From: Haloterrigena salifodinae
GTDB lineage: Archaea > Halobacteriota > Halobacteria > Halobacteriales > Natrialbaceae
DNA: 64,000 nucleotides
Assembly: GCF_003977755.1 (NCBI RefSeq)
Contig: NZ_RQWN01000001.1
Span: 574,995 to 638,994 of the forward strand
Direction of reading: 5' to 3'
The position numbers and the translations under genes are program-made. Below, piece after piece: positions 1 to 7,558 of this stretch. The notes beneath the pieces are model-generated. The model saw nothing but the letters and a program-made list of their open reading frames with translations, was not told where the DNA came from and made no database searches. Within the stretch, counting starts at the first letter, position 1; every line of letters begins with the position of its first letter.

Positions 1-87
1 TTCGGCAACTTGCTCGCCCGCCTCCTGCATCTGTTCGGTGAACATCGCAGGCGGGAACCAGAGCGATCGATCGGAGTCGTCCGTCAT
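1..87 (-). CDS. 5' end of a gene divergent from maoC (possibly PHA-associated)
   Basis: An ATG at 87-85 opens 29 codons that run off the window edge. The visible residues read MTDDSDRSLWFPPAMFTEQM and continue with a Gln/Glu-rich helix. The gene diverges from a MaoC-type hydratase. In haloarchaeal polyhydroxyalkanoate loci a MaoC gene often sits head to head with the AbrB-like regulator or phasin gene of the phaEC operon, so that identity is plausible, but 29 residues cannot prove it. Confidence 0.55.
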   Translation of the reverse strand, partial: MTDDSDRSLWFPPAMFTEQMQEAGEQVAE

Positions 88-130
88 CACCTGTATCAAC
101 GAGCGCACTCCACATAAGGGTTTCCACTAG

Positions 131-160
131 ATACCATCTAATACCATCTGATACCATAGA
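131..160. promoter_or_regulatory. Three 10-bp tandem repeats between divergent genes
   Basis: Three head-to-tail copies of a 10-bp unit, ATACCATCTA, ATACCATCTG and ATACCATAGA, lie about 45 bp upstream of the partial minus-strand gene. A 10-bp period puts each copy on the same face of the helix, as expected for cooperative binding of a repressor or activator. An autoregulatory site for a PHA regulator is inference from the neighbours. Confidence 0.5.
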
Positions 161-352
161 GGGGGACGGGTGGTTTCGAGGGCGACTGTATTACCGGATC
201 GTATCACCGGAAAATTCCTGTCTGTCGGTTGTACCGATGCGAATTCCGGCTCCAGAGCGGCCCTAATCGTAAATTACTAGCTATGAGGGCCAGTAACAGT
301 CCGTGCGCGAGCCAAAGAAGTCATAATGTCCACACGCTTACCGACGCCATAG

Positions 353-988
353 ATGTCCCACGAGAATACTGCGAAACGCAACCTCGCTGCCATGACCGAT
401 GCCTGGTCGGCGATGACCCAGACCCTCCTCCAGAGCGCGACCGCCGCGAACCGGGCGGCCATCTCGGCGATGGTGCCGCCAACCGCGTCGAACGGGTCAG
501 AGAGCGAAACGGTTCCCGCGTCGATTCCGTCGATCGACCACTCCAGTCTCGACTGGCAGTTCGACCGAACCGTCGACGATCCGGACCACATCAGCGTCGG
601 CGACACCGTGACCTTCGAGAAAGTAATCAGCGACGAGGACGTCCGCGCGTTCGCCCACGTCAGCGGCGACACGAACCGGCTTCACCTCGACGAGGAGTTC
701 GCCGCTGGCACCCGCTTCGGCGAACGGATCGTCCACGGCACGCTCGTGTCCGGGCTCATCAGCGCCGCCCTGGCTCGGCTACCCGGGCTCACCATCTACC
801 TCTCTCAGGACCTCGAGTTCAGCGGTCCCGTCGGGATCGGCGACCGCGTCTCCGCCCGCGTCGAAATCGTCGAGGAACTCGGGAACGATCAGTACCGCCT
901 CGAGACGGTCATTCGCAACGAGGACGACGACGCGACCGTCATCAACGGCGAGGCGGTCGTGCTGATCGACGACCTCCCCGAGGAGTAG
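353..988 (+). CDS. MaoC-family (R)-enoyl-CoA hydratase with N-terminal helix
   Basis: 211 aa. A MaoC/hot-dog domain spans about residues 75-205, with the hydratase motif around residues 105-110 (D-x-N-x-x-H in GDTNRLHLDEEF) and the RFGERIVHG stretch after it. It probably hydrates (R)-3-hydroxyacyl-CoA/enoyl-CoA, a way to supply monomers for polyhydroxyalkanoate. The first 70 residues are an Ala-rich amphipathic segment not needed for the fold and could bind granules or a partner; that is inference. The gene is divergent from the partial gene at the window edge, with a 265-bp shared regulatory region. An upstream in-frame start is absent; the ATG at 353 is the first good start. Confidence 0.85.
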   Translation: MSHENTAKRNLAAMTDAWSAMTQTLLQSATAANRAAISAMVPPTASNGSESETVPASIPSIDHSSLDWQFDRTVDDPDHISVGDTVTFEKVISDEDVRAFAHVSGDTNRLHLDEEFAAGTRFGERIVHGTLVSGLISAALARLPGLTIYLSQDLEFSGPVGIGDRVSARVEIVEELGNDQYRLETVIRNEDDDATVINGEAVVLIDDLPEE

Positions 989-1201
989 CCCGCTCCGAAC
1001 TCGAGTCGGCATCGTCCAGCCGCTCGCCGTCCGCCGCTTGCCGCTCCACGGGGGCGAGTAACCACCGCAGCCGCGTTGAATCGGCTTCCCCGCCGTTTTC
1101 GCAGTTTCACGAGTTCGCCAGAGCGGACGGATCCGCCGTCGGGCGTGCGAACGTGACGCGTGTGCAGTGTTGCTAAGTAGTTCCTCGCGGAACGGCCCCA
1201 C

Positions 1202-2644
1202 ATGACGCTATTCGGGACTGCCGGGATCCGCGGTCCAGTCGAGGAGATCACCCCGTCGCTGGCGCTTTCCGTCGCGCAGGCCGCCGGCGAACCGGGGTCC
1301 ACATTCGTCGTCGGCCGCGACGGCCGGGAAACCGGACCCGCGCTCGCCGCCGCCGTCGAAGCCGGCCTCGAGAGCGCCGGCGCGGACGTCTACCGCCTCG
1401 GGCAGGTGCCGACGCCGACGCTGGCCTTCGCCTCGCGCGGGCGACGCGGCGTGATGCTCACCGCGAGCCACAACCCGCCCACGGACAACGGGATCAAACT
1501 CTTCGTCGACGGCGTCGAGTACGACCGACAGGCCGAACGGGAAATCGAAGACCAGCTCGCGGACGGCTCCTCGCCCGCGGTCGCCGACTGGGACGAGTGG
1601 GGTCGGCCGGCCGAACTCGATATTCTCGATCGGTATCGCGACGCCGTTATCGATTTCGTCCGCGACCGCTTCGACGGTGCGGAGCACGCGGTCTCGTCTT
1701 CGGGTCCGCTCGCCGAGCTCTCGATCGCCGTCGACTGCGGCAACGGCATGGCGTCGCTGGCGACCCCGCAGGTCCTCGAGCGGCTGGGCGCCGACGTCGT
1801 CGCGGTCAACGCCACCGTCGACGGCCACTTCGTCGCCCGCGAGAGCAAACCGACGCCCGAGACGCTCGCGGAGTTCATCGACTTCCTCGCGGGGAGCGAG
1901 GCATCGCTCGCCTCGGAACGGCGGGGCGCCACCGCCGCGAGGGCCGACCAGTTCGATCTCGGACTGGCCCACGACGGCGACGCCGACCGGCTGGTCGTCC
2001 TCGGCCCCGACGGCGACGTGATCCACGAGGATACGATCCTCGCCGTCGTCGCCGCCCACTACGCCGAGACGAGCGACGCCGACGACCCTGTCGTCGTCAC
2101 CACGCCCAACGCCTCAGCCCGGATCGACGAGCAGGTTCGCGAGGCCGGCGGCCGCGTCGAACGCGTCCGTCTAGGTGCGCTTCACGAGGGGATCGCGCGG
2201 GAGCGAGCTGAGGGAGGTCCGGACACCGAAATCGTCTTCGCCGCCGAACCCTGGAAACACATCCACACCGCCTTCGGCGGCTGGATCGACGGCGTCGCCA
2301 GCGCCGCCGTCGTCGCCGCGCTGGTCGCCGAGGCCGGCGACGCGGCGACCCTTCGCGACCCCGTCACCGAACGCCCCTACCGGAAGGTCAGCGTCGACTG
2401 TCCCGACGACGCCAAGACCGACGCGATGGCCGCCCTCGAGTCCGATCTCCCCGACGCCTTCCCCGACGCTGCAGTCGACACGGACTACGGCGTCCGCCTC
2501 GAGTTCGAGGACGCCTCCTGGATCCTCGTCCGCCCCAGCGGGACCGAACCCTACGTGCGCCTCTACGCCGAGAGCGACGCCGTGGACGAACTGGTCGCCG
2601 AGGCCCGGGAGGTCATCGAGTCGGCCGTCGCGGCCTCGCGGTGA
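1202..2644 (+). CDS. glmM: Phosphohexomutase (phosphoglucosamine/phosphomannomutase)
   Basis: 480 aa, the normal length for the alpha-D-phosphohexomutase family. The phosphoserine loop TASHNPPTDNG lies at about residue 87, the Mg-binding DGDADR loop near 258 and the phosphate-binding RPSGTEPYVR loop near 443, so all four domains and catalytic parts are present. It should interconvert 1- and 6-phosphates of glucosamine, mannose or glucose for sugar-nucleotide synthesis. Sequence alone does not fix the sugar; archaeal members of this short form are often GlmM. Cytidine deaminase follows after 48 bp on the same strand. Confidence 0.9.
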   Translation: MTLFGTAGIRGPVEEITPSLALSVAQAAGEPGSTFVVGRDGRETGPALAAAVEAGLESAGADVYRLGQVPTPTLAFASRGRRGVMLTASHNPPTDNGIKLFVDGVEYDRQAEREIEDQLADGSSPAVADWDEWGRPAELDILDRYRDAVIDFVRDRFDGAEHAVSSSGPLAELSIAVDCGNGMASLATPQVLERLGADVVAVNATVDGHFVARESKPTPETLAEFIDFLAGSEASLASERRGATAARADQFDLGLAHDGDADRLVVLGPDGDVIHEDTILAVVAAHYAETSDADDPVVVTTPNASARIDEQVREAGGRVERVRLGALHEGIARERAEGGPDTEIVFAAEPWKHIHTAFGGWIDGVASAAVVAALVAEAGDAATLRDPVTERPYRKVSVDCPDDAKTDAMAALESDLPDAFPDAAVDTDYGVRLEFEDASWILVRPSGTEPYVRLYAESDAVDELVAEAREVIESAVAASR

Positions 2645-2692
2645 CGGTGTCCGAGAGGGACCTTTTTCCGTTCGCTCGAGTCAGTACCCGCT

Positions 2693-3091
2693 ATGACCGA
2701 GTCCGAGTTACTCGAGGCCGCCCGTACCGTCCAGGATTCCGCCCACGTCCCCTACTCCGAGTATCCCGTCGGCGCCGCGCTCGAGACCGCCGACGGCGAG
2801 GTCTTCGTCGGCTGTAACCTCGAAAACGCTAACTTCAGCAACAGCCTCCACGCCGAGGAGGTGGCGATCGCCGAGGCGGTCAAAAAGGGCCACCGCGACT
2901 TTTCGCGACTCGCGGTCAGTTCCGGCCGCCGTGACGGCGTCACGCCCTGCGGAATGTGCCGCCAGACCCTCGCCGAGTTCTGCGACGACGATCTGATCGT
3001 GATCTGCGACGAGGGCGAGGGCGAAGCGCCCAGCGAGTACACGCTGGGCGAACTGCTGCCGAACACGATCACCGAGGAGATGCTCGAATAG
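2693..3091 (+). CDS. cdd: Cytidine deaminase
   Basis: 132 aa, the usual size of the homotetrameric enzyme. The zinc and catalytic residues are all visible: HAE near residue 52 and PCGMC near residues 84-88, with the substrate loop CNLENANFSN before them. It deaminates cytidine or deoxycytidine to uridine. It follows the mutase closely on the same strand, and a uridine phosphorylase gene lies 1 kb downstream, which gives a local pyrimidine-salvage pair (cytidine to uridine to uracil plus ribose-1-phosphate). Confidence 0.95.
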   Translation: MTESELLEAARTVQDSAHVPYSEYPVGAALETADGEVFVGCNLENANFSNSLHAEEVAIAEAVKKGHRDFSRLAVSSGRRDGVTPCGMCRQTLAEFCDDDLIVICDEGEGEAPSEYTLGELLPNTITEEMLE

Positions 3092-3588
3092 CGCTCGATT
3101 CGCCTATCGATCCGAGGTGTCCGATGGCGCGCTGGCGCGCGGTGAGCCGACGGCGAACCGCGTCGTCAACTCGCGAGGGATGAGTGAGCGAACAAAGTGA
3201 ACGATCGAATCGGCTGGGGAGGGTGGTGGAAATCCCCATTGCCAGGCGGATTTCGTGCCTTTGGACGGTCTTTGGATACTCGAGACTGGCTCAGTCGTGA
3301 CTGACCCGTGCTACGTGAACGAACGATCGAGACAAACGAAGGACAGTGGGAAGCGTCCTGCTTCCGTGACGACAGGGAAGTGCCTCGTCCTCCCCAACCG
3401 ATTCGCTCGCGTGATTTTGGGACGCGGTTCGGTTGTCACTCACCGCGTCCCAGCACGCGCCACCGCGTGTCGGGTTCGCAGTCTCGAGCGACACGTAAAT
3501 CGCCGATATCGACCGATCAAACCGGCTCTCGCTCAAAAATCGTTGTTGATGGACGGTCGCCCCAAGTAGCCGTGACTCGAGTCACCGA
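3092..3588. other. Intergenic region, 497 bp, with a GTGAGC hairpin
   Basis: No convincing gene in either strand: the short ORFs have poor codon use and no recognisable motif. The region lies between the end of cdd and the convergent DUF488 gene. It contains one hairpin of the dispersed family described separately (3138-3162), and just after it a stemless variant (GTGAGCGAACAAAGTGAAC) near 3183. Confidence 0.6.
3138..3162. repeat. Variable-stem hairpin with GTGAGC...GCGAAC loop
   Basis: The stem is CGCGGT (3138-3143) paired with ACCGCG (3157-3162), and together stem and loop spell GTGAGCCGACGGCGAAC. The same loop words occur in the hairpins trailing tRNA-Ser at 27825 and 27943, with different stems. 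It is 47 bp past the cdd stop and could act as a terminator, but the conserved loop suggests a dispersed element. Confidence 0.55.
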
Positions 3589-4101
3589 TCACGCGGACCC
3601 CCTAGCAGAAAGCACGTCCCGGAGCGCCGTCCGGTGGCACCGCTTCTTCTCGGTGTTCTCGAAACAGACCAGCGCCAGCGACTCGCCCGCGGCCAAGCGC
3701 GACTCGAGGTTCTCGATCGCCGCCCGCGCCTCGTCCGATTCCTCGAGATACTTCCGATACGCCTCCTCGAACCCGACCTCGTCCCACGCGGCGTTGTGGG
3801 CGCCCTCCTCGCAGAGCCCCTGCATCTTCATGTCCTCCTCACGCTGGCGGAACGTCTCGAGCAGGTCCGCCGGCGGCCCCAGTTCGGGTCGGTTCTCGTC
3901 GATGGCGCCGTGGAACCACGACGTGGGTTTGCGGACGACGCCGACGCGGGTCGCATCGGCGGGCAGCTCGACCAGTTCGTGCTGGATCGCGGCGACGTAG
4001 GTGTCGGTGAGCGTTCCGGTCCCTCCGTCAGCGTCCTCGCTCCCGACGATATCGCCGCTCTCGTCGGTCCCCGCGGGCTCGTGCTCGTCTGCGTCGACCA
4101 T
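3589..4101 (-). CDS. DUF488-family protein
   Basis: 170 aa. The C-terminal signature, LALVCFENTEKKRCHRTALRDVL, matches the DUF488 pattern of a hydrophobic strand, Cys, Glu and then CHR, and the VVRKPTSWFHG stretch fits the family's substrate-side loop. Function is unknown; the conserved Cys and His suggest a catalytic or redox role. The first 30 residues are acidic and probably disordered. The start at 4101 is backed by a TATA element centred 28 nt upstream, shared with the divergent uridine phosphorylase gene. Confidence 0.75.
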   Translation of the reverse strand: MVDADEHEPAGTDESGDIVGSEDADGGTGTLTDTYVAAIQHELVELPADATRVGVVRKPTSWFHGAIDENRPELGPPADLLETFRQREEDMKMQGLCEEGAHNAAWDEVGFEEAYRKYLEESDEARAAIENLESRLAAGESLALVCFENTEKKRCHRTALRDVLSARGSA

Positions 4102-4125
4102 ACCCTCGCTACGGGCGCCCTGCAG

Positions 4126-4132
4126 TTATATA
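4126..4132. promoter_or_regulatory. Shared TATA box for two divergent leaderless genes
   Basis: TTATATA reads as TATATAA on the other strand. Its centre lies about 28 nt from the DUF488 start (4101) and about 31 nt from the uridine phosphorylase start (4160). Only 58 bp separate the two start codons, so one near-symmetric TATA element seems to serve both leaderless transcripts. Confidence 0.65.
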
Positions 4133-4159
4133 CCGCGCCGGACCGAACCGCCGGACCGA

Positions 4160-4993
4160 ATGACCGGCGCCGATATCGACGACAGCGAAGACCCGAACGC
4201 CGACATCCAGTACCACCTCGAGGTCGGCCCCGAGGACGTGGCCGACACCGTGCTCCTGCCGGGGAACCCCGAGCGTCTCGAGAAGATCGTCGCCTTCTGG
4301 GACGACCACGAGATCGCGGCCCGCCACCGCGAGTACCGGACTGCCACGGGAACGTACGAGGAGACGCCGATCTCGGTCACGTCGACGGGGATCGGCAGCC
4401 CCTCCGCAGCGATCGCCGTCGAGGAACTCGCTCGAGTCGGCTGCGACACCTTCGTTCGGGTCGGCTCCTGCGGGGCGATCCAGCCCGAGATGGACGTCGG
4501 CGACCTCGTCATCACGACGGGGGCGGTCCGCCAGGAGGGGACCAGCGACGAGTACGTCCGCGAGGACTACCCCGCAACGGCCGATCAAGAGGTCGTCAGC
4601 GCCCTCGTCGCCGCGGCGGAGCGGCTGGGCTACGACTATCACACGGGCGTCACGATGAGTGCCGACTCCTTCTACGCGGGGCAGGGCCGCCCCGGTTTCG
4701 AGGGGTTCGAGGCCGCGGGCTCCGAGACGCTTGTCGAGGACCTCAAGGAGGCGAACGTGAAGAACATCGAGATGGAGGCCAGCGTGATCCTGACGCTAGC
4801 GAACCTCTACGGGCTCCGTGCGGGTGCAGTCTGTACCGTCTACGCCAACCGCGAGACCGGCGAGTTCCGCACTGAAGGCGAATCCCGCGCTGCCGAGACC
4901 GCGACGCTGGCAACGCACCTGCTGGCGAAGATGGACCGCATCAAACGCGAAGCCGGCGCCGATCGATGGCATGCGGGACTCTCGCTCGAGTAA
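4160..4993 (+). CDS. udp: Uridine phosphorylase (nucleoside phosphorylase family)
   Basis: 277 aa. Family motifs are PGNPERLEKI near the N-terminus (phosphate loop), GSCGAIQ, MSADSFYAGQ and NIEMEASVI (ribose-binding Glu-Met-Glu), followed by CTVYANRETGEF. It splits uridine with phosphate to give uracil and ribose-1-phosphate. The reading frame extends upstream, but the ATG at 4160 fits the TATA box at 4126 as a leaderless start, and the earlier residues belong to the shadow of the divergent gene. Together with cdd upstream it forms a pyrimidine-salvage route. Confidence 0.88.
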   Translation: MTGADIDDSEDPNADIQYHLEVGPEDVADTVLLPGNPERLEKIVAFWDDHEIAARHREYRTATGTYEETPISVTSTGIGSPSAAIAVEELARVGCDTFVRVGSCGAIQPEMDVGDLVITTGAVRQEGTSDEYVREDYPATADQEVVSALVAAAERLGYDYHTGVTMSADSFYAGQGRPGFEGFEAAGSETLVEDLKEANVKNIEMEASVILTLANLYGLRAGAVCTVYANRETGEFRTEGESRAAETATLATHLLAKMDRIKREAGADRWHAGLSLE

Positions 4994-5027
4994 CGAGAAC
5001 GCTACGAACCGACCGAAAAACGAGCGC

Positions 5028-5795
5028 TCAGTCCCGCATCCGGACGATCCCGTTTTCGAAGACCTTCCGATTGGGGACGATGTACTCCTCCGAGTCGTCC
5101 TCGATCTTCGTGACGAAGAGATCGACCTCCTGGACGATCCCCGTCTGGTCGCCGATGCGGATCTCGTCGCCGATCCCGTAGGGCTGGTTGAGAAGCAGAT
5201 AGATCCCCGCCGCGCTCGAGATGAGGAAGTCCTTGAAGGCGACGGTGCCGACGATGACGATGCCGACGGCGTACACCGTCAGCAAGATTAGCAGGGCGAC
5301 GACGTGGACGCCGACCTGTCCGAGTGCGATGATCAGCGTCACGTAGAGGACGCTGTACTTGACGAGTTTCGGGATCACGGAGACCTCGGGGAGCTTGACA
5401 CCCCGGAGGTATTCGCTGACGACCAGTTCGGCCTTGTCCGCGATGATGAAGCCGATGATGAGCACGAGGACGGCGATGAACAGCTGCGGGATGAAACTCG
5501 TCACCCGGAGCCAGAACGCCTCCGTGTCGAGCAACTGCGCGATGTGGATCGCCGTCAGCACGGCAATGCCGTAGATGAACCACGAACTCAGTCTGGCGAC
5601 GATCTCGACCGTCGAGGTGCCGATCGACTGGGCGGTCCGCTCAAACGGCGTCCCCTCGACGGCCTCCGGGACGCCCGACGCCTGCAGGAGCTCTTCGTTG
5701 AGCCGCCCGACCAGATAGCCGACGACGAGTCCGAGCGCTAGGACCGCTGCGGCTATCACGGCCGGTTCGTTGATGAGCGTCTGCCACTCTACCAT
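5028..5795 (-). CDS. Mechanosensitive ion channel, MscS family
   Basis: 255 aa with an N-terminal membrane segment (residues 10-30), two further helices around 75-130 and the pore helix plus MscS beta domain after 170. The stretch GIYLLLNQPYGIGDEIRIGDQTGIVQEV is the typical start of the MscS beta domain, and IVPNRKVFENGIV closes it. It lacks a long C-terminal cage, so it is a short form. The start at 5795 leaves 1 bp after the dacZ stop; earlier in-frame starts lie inside dacZ and were rejected. Co-transcription with the c-di-AMP cyclase points to an osmotic-stress role. Confidence 0.88.
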   Translation of the reverse strand: MVEWQTLINEPAVIAAAVLALGLVVGYLVGRLNEELLQASGVPEAVEGTPFERTAQSIGTSTVEIVARLSSWFIYGIAVLTAIHIAQLLDTEAFWLRVTSFIPQLFIAVLVLIIGFIIADKAELVVSEYLRGVKLPEVSVIPKLVKYSVLYVTLIIALGQVGVHVVALLILLTVYAVGIVIVGTVAFKDFLISSAAGIYLLLNQPYGIGDEIRIGDQTGIVQEVDLFVTKIEDDSEEYIVPNRKVFENGIVRMRD

Positions 5796-5796
5796 A

Positions 5797-6609
5797 TCAG
5801 TACGCCTCCGGATCGACCTCCAAGATGAGCTCTCCGGCTTTGAACGCCCGGACGAGCCCATCGCTTTCCGAGAGCACGATCGTGATCGCGTTCGTATCCC
5901 GCGTGATCGCGCCCCCGGCCATGTGTCGGGCCCCCAACCCCTTCGGAATGTCGACACCTTCCGCGGACGGCTCGAGGTAACGGTACGCGGAGACGATCTT
6001 GCCCGCGTCGGAGATGACGAACGCGCCGTCGAGCCGCGAGAACTCCTTCAACATCACGTTCACGATCGGATCGCCGACGTGGACGTGGGACTTCTCGAAG
6101 GGGTTGTACGACAGCGGGCGGGACTTATTCATCACCTTGCCCGCGTCGCCGACGACGAACAGCGCGCCGACGGGTTTCCCCTTCTGGCCTTTCTTGCCGA
6201 GTTCGATCGCCAGTTCGAGGACGGCCTTGATCACCGCCGGCTCCGCGCGGGACTTGACGAACAGGTCGTAGATGCCCGTGTGCGTCTCGGCGTCGGCGCG
6301 GACCCGGGAGACCGTATCGATCTCGTCGCCGTAGAGGCTCGTCGCACAGATCAGCTGGTCGCCGTCCTCGATGAGGTCCTGCTCTAAGGCGCCCTCGAGA
6401 CCGAACTTGATCCGCTCTTTGATGTCGTCGAACGCGAGAGGGAGTTCGACGAAGACGTCGGCGTTGACGGGGTTTTCCGTCCCGACGACGATGACGTCGA
6501 GGTCGTCGACGTCCGCGAAGCGTTCGTAGTACGAGCCACTCGGCGAGAAGAGAAGGACGGCATCGATGCTCGCATAAAGATCCCCGAACACGTCGTCTAA
6601 CCCGGCCAT
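5797..6609 (-). CDS. dacZ: Diadenylate cyclase (c-di-AMP synthase)
   Basis: 270 aa. The C-terminal DisA_N/DAC domain carries the DGA motif (LDGAFVISDAG, about residue 193) and the RHR-type motif as GARHMAGG (about residue 226), the residues that bind ATP and metal. The N-terminal half is the archaeal DacZ-specific domain. The enzyme joins two ATP into c-di-AMP, which controls osmolyte and ion transport in many microbes. The downstream MscS gene follows after 1 bp, so both are almost surely one transcript. A TATA-like element at 6632-6641 is 27 nt upstream, so the mRNA is probably leaderless. Confidence 0.93.
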   Translation of the reverse strand: MAGLDDVFGDLYASIDAVLLFSPSGSYYERFADVDDLDVIVVGTENPVNADVFVELPLAFDDIKERIKFGLEGALEQDLIEDGDQLICATSLYGDEIDTVSRVRADAETHTGIYDLFVKSRAEPAVIKAVLELAIELGKKGQKGKPVGALFVVGDAGKVMNKSRPLSYNPFEKSHVHVGDPIVNVMLKEFSRLDGAFVISDAGKIVSAYRYLEPSAEGVDIPKGLGARHMAGGAITRDTNAITIVLSESDGLVRAFKAGELILEVDPEAY

Positions 6610-6962
6610 TGCTCATACAAGTTGCTCCCGCGCGAATAAGCGTTGTGGACCGTCTGACGCACGTCTGTCGCTTCTCTCTCGGTTCGACCGGATTCAAAAT
6701 ACCCAGATCACGGTTCAGCGCTCGATTCCGGAGCTCGGACGGCATTCCCGCCATTCGGCGGTGTGACGCAGCGTCGGTCCGATTCTCAACCAGTGGATGA
6801 TCGGTCTCGACGACGCCGGAGCCGTTCTCGAACGGCCGTCGACGCGCCGGTTCCTGACGACTCCGCGAACGAGTCTCTTTCAAGCCGGTCCGGAATCGGT
6901 GTCGACCGTCCGCTTCTTCACAATCGGGTCACTGCGTGGAGCTGCCACTCGAGACGAGCGGC
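6610..6962. other. Intergenic region between dacZ and a small membrane protein
   Basis: 353 bp. It carries the dacZ promoter on the minus strand (TATA-like GCTTATTCGC, 6632-6641). The rest shows no ORF with good codon use and no clear repeat. Confidence 0.55.
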
Positions 6963-7199
6963 TCACTCGGTCAGCGGCAGGATGACCCCGAAAATCCACA
7001 CCGAGAAGAAGCCGATGATGAGGCCGCCACCTTCCGCGAAGGTAAACAGCGTGTGTTCCCACCCCGGAAGCTGTCCCACGAACATGTGGCCGAACAACTC
7101 GCCGGCTGCGCCCAGCATCAGGAGCCCGAGGCCGAGCAGGAAGCCGCTCTTCGTGAGGAACGGGTAATCGAGATCACCGTATCGTCCTGTACGGGTCAT
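6963..7199 (-). CDS. Small two-helix haloarchaeal membrane protein
   Basis: 78 aa. Two hydrophobic segments are clear: residues 19-35 (GFLLGLGLLMLGAAGEL) and 56-73. The conserved-looking features are GDLDYPFLTKSGF at the start, PGWEHTLF in the middle and ILPLTE at the end. It resembles a small family of unknown function found widely in haloarchaea. The ORF can be read upstream, but the ATG at 7199 has a TATA-like element (GATAATAATT on the minus strand, about 7221-7230) 27 nt before it. Confidence 0.75.
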   Translation of the reverse strand: MTRTGRYGDLDYPFLTKSGFLLGLGLLMLGAAGELFGHMFVGQLPGWEHTLFTFAEGGGLIIGFFSVWIFGVILPLTE

Positions 7200-7310
7200 A
7201 CGTAACACAGATACGCGAGGAATTATTATCGCTTCGGAACCCGAAGGCGATCGCTCGGGCCTTGTTGCCGACCGCTCAGCGCTCGTGATCGGTTTCGTTG
7301 AATGAGGGCT

Positions 7311-7427
7311 GCGGGACCGGATTCGAACAACGCGAAGACGTGCTCGCTCCCGATGGTCGCTGCGCGCGTCTTCTCTCGTTCGAATCCGCTGGCTACATTT
7401 TCCACTCACGACGTTGTTCGCGGAAAA
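7311..7427 (-). repeat. tRNA-Leu trailing element: hairpin plus T-arm palindrome
   Basis: Read in the tRNA direction, the gene is followed by a hairpin (ATTTTCC 7397-7403 with GGAAAAT 7422-7428, reaching the discriminator base). Next comes a nested palindrome: outer arms 7378-7388 and 7318-7328 (GTTCGAATCCG and its complement, i.e. the T-arm), inner arms 7367-7373 and 7334-7340 (CGTCTTC/GAAGACG), and a loop holding GCTCGCTCCCGATGGTCGCT. It ends in an 18-bp exact copy of the tRNA 3' part (7311-7328 equals 7431-7448). No integrase is present. Confidence 0.8.
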
Positions 7428-7512
7428 TGCGCGGGACCGGATTCGAACCGGCGGACCCCTACGGGACAGCGTCCTAAGCGCTGCGCCGTTGGCCTAGCTT
7501 GGCTACCCGCGC
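7428..7512 (-). tRNA. tRNA-Leu (anticodon TAG)
   Basis: 85 nt with a complete cloverleaf. The acceptor stem is GCGCGGG paired with CCCGCGC and the discriminator is A. The anticodon stem CAGCG/CGCTG closes a 7-nt loop CTTAGGA with anticodon TAG, reading CUA. A long variable arm and the GGTTCGAATCC T-arm fit a leucine tRNA. CCA is not encoded. No intron is visible. The 3' side is followed by a copy of its own 3' end (7311-7328). Confidence 0.95.
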
Positions 7513-7558
7513 TCACTCCCAGATTTTCACGAATCCAGTAAGTACCTGTCGATCCGCG

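Noticed and set aside
1208-2059. Long minus-strand ORF opposite the phosphohexomutase gene
   Set aside because: A shadow of a real gene; such antisense frames are open because of the high-GC codon pattern and show no family motif.
5796-5957. Longer start for the MscS gene
   Set aside because: It would lie inside dacZ and gives Arg-rich residues unlike any channel N-terminus.
6763-7167. Plus-strand ORF across the small membrane gene
   Set aside because: Low-complexity Ser/Arg/Pro translation; the opposite strand holds a clear two-helix protein with a promoter.
7311-7448. Reading the tRNA-Leu copies as attL/attR of an integrated element
   Set aside because: The copies are only 120 bp apart, are linked by an inverted arm and hairpins, and no integrase or cargo lies between them. 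The same layout occurs at two other tRNAs.
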